A stretch of 64,000 nucleotides of DNA from Gibbula magus. Its lineage: Eukaryota; Mollusca; Gastropoda; Trochida; Trochidae. This document shows positions 61,284 through 64,000 of this stretch, one piece after another. The notes below the pieces were generated by a model, which worked only from the letters and a program-made list of their open reading frames with translations, was not told the DNA's origin and did no database searches. The DNA lies in NCBI GenBank assembly GCA_936450465.1, contig OW388300.1, positions 17,187,266 through 17,251,265 on the forward strand. The letters are read 5' to 3'. The translations under genes were made by a program, and so were the position numbers. Within the stretch, counting starts at the first letter, position 1. The number at the start of each line of letters is the position of its first letter.

Positions 61284-61385
61284 CTTTTATATTTCTCAGA
61301 GCATACCAGCTAAATAAAATTAACATTTGAGGGACACCAAGCTACAGCTAAATAAAATTAACATTTGAGGGACACCAAGCTACTT
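61284..61385 (+). repeat. Local tandem duplication in copy 2
   Basis: AGCTAAATAAAATTAACATT...GGGACACCAAGCTAC occurs twice in a row here but once at the matching place in copy 1 (about 30195-30230). Confidence 0.8.
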
Positions 61386-61769
61386 ATGCTTCGTCATATT
61401 CTCTCAACACTATAGAGACTTTCATTTTCAGCAGACATCACTTTTATGAGGGGACTCCAGACTTTATGACAATTTGTCCCGAAAAATCACAAATGAAGTA
61501 CTTTCTGAAATGAAAAAAAATCATTTAAGTAGTAAAAATAGTGTTGCACATCTGATTTAATGTTGAAGAGTGTATGAACTTGCAACTTTTTATATTGATA
61601 TTGATTTTAGTCGTAACATTGTGAAATGTTTTACCCATTTTACTTGTTTCACTATCATAAACATAAAAACGGCGTCCACCAACTTCATTGCGGCGATATT
61701 TAAATTTTTATGATTTCTGTCTGATTATGATTTATTCATCAATAAAGTTTGTGATCCATTTCGAATACT

Positions 61770-61835
61770 GAGGCAGTATAGGGCGGTGGTTAGCGCATTC
61801 GGCTTCGGATAAAGAGGTCCATGGTTCAAATACTC
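61770..61835 (+). repeat. Head of a tRNA-derived SINE, body deleted
   Basis: Counterpart of the 30571-30880 SINE in duplication copy 2. Only the head through GGTTCAAAT remains, keeping the TTAGCGCATTCGGCTTCGG segment lost in copy 1; the body and tail are deleted and sequence resumes at ACTCAGTGTTGCTGCG. Confidence 0.75.
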
Positions 61836-63112
61836 AAATACTCAGTGTTGCTGCGTCTAAGTAACATTACAAAATTTAACGTTGAACCCAACGAAAACAC
61901 CCATGTTAATAGTTGAAACTTTCTTCCAGGAGTGAAAATAGAATCAATCGCATTATCAGCTCACATTGGCATAACAATTGTTTCAAAAAACCCTTTGTAT
62001 GTAATTAATGCTTTCCATGATTAACCAAAATCGGCTCGGTATCACTTTTAGTTCTCACCTTGTGCAGTGAAGACATCGTAAGAAGGTAGTTGAAGACATG
62101 ACAAGTTGACATTAATTTAATTCATTTCAATTAATTAAATTCTGAACCAATAAAGAAGGTTTGTTAGACATCTTACTTTTGTTGTCCTTGATGTTGACGT
62201 ATTGTCTCCAACTGTTGTCTGTCAGCAAATTACGCTATTTTTGACCAATTGTACCTACTTTAATAAAGTTTGCGCTTTCAACGATTAAACTCAGATCCTT
62301 TCTGATTCAATTTTATCACAAAGGTGGATATATAGCGAGTTTATATTTTCAAAATAAATGACACATAAAATTAAGCAGTTTTTATCATCGTTTTTCGCAT
62401 ATTTAACATGATTTTTTAGTGACACACATATTTTAGATATCCATTTCATCACTTCGTCATTTTTTAAATTACCTACATGAACGAAAAAAACTGACGTCAC
62501 GTCAGTTTTGGTCAATTCAAGTGTAACTTCGACGGCCTATTGTGTAAATATTATTGAATATACTATCAATCTACGATAAAAACGCATAGTAACACATATA
62601 GGTGACGGCAACGACATGCGGCATGTCGTAAAATGGCCGTTAAAAAGACGTTAATTTGCGGTAAATTTAAGTGATTTCCGTTAGTTTATCGATAAATCTA
62701 TGCTTTAAAAGATTTAATGCATATATTTTTAGCCTTATTCACAACAATAAATTGTTGTCACGAAATGTTACCATATGTGCGTTCGATTTCTTCGTCCCAT
62801 CTCTCCTTAAGGAATAGATTGTCAACCCATTCTTAAAAAAACAAAATTATTAACGTGAATTAAAGGCGAGGGTAAACATTCATTGTATTCAAAGAAAGCT
62901 GCTCTATGAGTCAGTAACATAAAAGCCTAAATGACCTGAACATGATATTTGTGTGTTAACATTGACTGGCCCCATAAGCAGGATCATCTGACAAACAACT
63001 CAGCAAACACTATTATTCGTTAGTATTCACTACTCCTTCATTGAGTGGATTGTGGATATAACATTTCAATGTTCATCCTTCCTTGTATAACATACTTATA
63101 TCATAGGACAAT

Positions 63113-63221
63113 AAGTGGTGGAATCTGCTTGCTGGAATGTCCCTGGATTCTTCCGGATTATTCAGGATCTGCCATTATTTGGGAGAATCTGGAAGAATCA
63201 GGCAAACGGATTCCACCACTT
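63113..63221. repeat. Small foldback element, better preserved copy
   Basis: Perfect 13-bp ends AAGTGGTGGAATC and GATTCCACCACTT. The frames overlapping it are open by accident of the inverted structure. Confidence 0.65.
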
Positions 63222-63806
63222 TTTGTGCTGTGTATGCTAATAGTCTACTTGTACGTGTACACAACATTTATCCACGCTGGAAAATGTTTTCTACAACATT
63301 TCAGTGACAGTTGTAACATGTGGAACGTATTCTGTTAATACAAAAATAAATCTTCTTATGTTGTGATATAAGTTGCAAACTGTAATTTACAAAACACATA
63401 ACATGTACAAGATCAAAAGTATCAAGTTAGAGGATTTACATGAAATGTATTATGTTGCTCGTTTAATGGTCATCCGGCCGAATAATTCATTTATATTAGC
63501 AGTCTTTGGTATGATATCAAACATTACACCTTTAATCATATTCGAACAGTATTATGGAATGAACAACACATTTGAGTAATTATTGGTGAATATTTGATCT
63601 TTAGTACAAGGCTTTCAAAACAATCATCCACATATAGAATGTGTTTCACTCCAAATTATTAAAGTTTTCAGGGATCAATGAACCTGTACGTTCATACCTT
63701 TTAAGACAAGAACCAGGGCATAACTTCAAAGTTTCTATTTCAGGTCCAACACATTCCGTACATGTTGATTAAATCTAGGTCTACAATGAAACCACAGGAA
63801 ATTGAA

Positions 63807-63898
63807 CAATGTTCATAAAAGTATCCACACCCCTCTATACCAATAGGCTAAAGGAGCGACACCCGCCAAGAAGGGTGTGGATACTTTTATGTACATTG
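63807..63898. repeat. Inverted repeat, orientation differs from copy 1
   Basis: CAATGTTCATAAAAGTATCC...ACACCC pairs with GGGTGTGGATACTTTTATGT...CATTG. In copy 1 (33301-33359) only one arm is present, and the inner GGTGTCGCTCCTTTAG block is in the opposite orientation. Confidence 0.7.
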
Positions 63899-64000
63899 TT
63901 TATAATTAAGATATTGAGTATCCTCAATTTCCTCTGTCTTACGCATCGTTTTAGAAATGGCACAATTGATATGATTTCATTATTTTGCTTGGTGATTTTA

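Larger units (their letters stand above)
48732..64000 (+). repeat. Segmental duplication, copy 2 (runs off window)
   Basis: Direct-orientation counterpart of 17855-33469; homology is still present at the last base. The repeat unit may therefore be the full ~31 kb, with 33469-48731 belonging to unit 1. The LTR element at 40585-48044 would then be an insertion specific to unit 1, which needs sequence beyond 64000 to test. Confidence 0.9.

Overview
The window is eukaryotic: AT-rich, with introns, tRNA-derived SINEs, foldback elements and an LTR retrotransposon, and no operons or ribosome-binding sites. A marine mollusc, probably a gastropod, is the best guess. That rests on recollection of similar repeat and protein styles, not on a search. 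No ordinary host gene is securely identified; nearly everything readable is mobile or duplicated DNA.

1-12 kb. A plus-strand multi-exon gene encodes a basic, helix-turn-helix-like N-terminus, a DDE-transposase-like region, an OTU (vertnin-like) domain, a 13-residue proline-rich repeat tract and a C-terminal WPEK-type domain. The core exon is tandemly triplicated (unit 1962 bp in copies 1 and 2). Copies 1 and 2 share a 17-nt deletion that shifts the frame between the DDE-like and OTU parts; copy 3 is open through both. The downstream exons (9115-9721, 9879-9961, 10095-10168, 10582-10821) join in phase. Short repeats with a GCTAATGTCATT / TGACGGA-like core flank the locus in opposite orientation (about 62-204 and 11592-11980). 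I read this as a candidate large DNA transposon of about 11.9 kb, now partly decayed.

12-17.9 kb. Inverted repeats, CTAG-rich degenerate repeats, a GC-richer island at 15.78-16.64 kb with possible minus-strand coding pieces, and a perfect 68-bp palindrome at 17508-17575.

17.86-33.47 kb and 48.73-64.0 kb. Two direct copies of a long segmental duplication (offset about 30.5-31.7 kb), differing by a few percent by eye and by several copy-specific insertions. The second copy runs off the window, so the true repeat unit may be the whole ~31 kb.

40.58-48.05 kb. A nearly complete minus-strand Ty3/Gypsy-type element: two 1525-bp LTRs, 5-bp target duplication ACATC, a primer-binding site complementary to a tRNA-Leu 3' end, and a gag-PR-INT-RT-RH order. 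Integrase before RT is the arrangement known from Gmr1-like elements. It carries an in-frame stop in RT and an Asp-to-Asn change at an integrase catalytic position. The LTRs differ at about a dozen sites, so it is a recent insertion.
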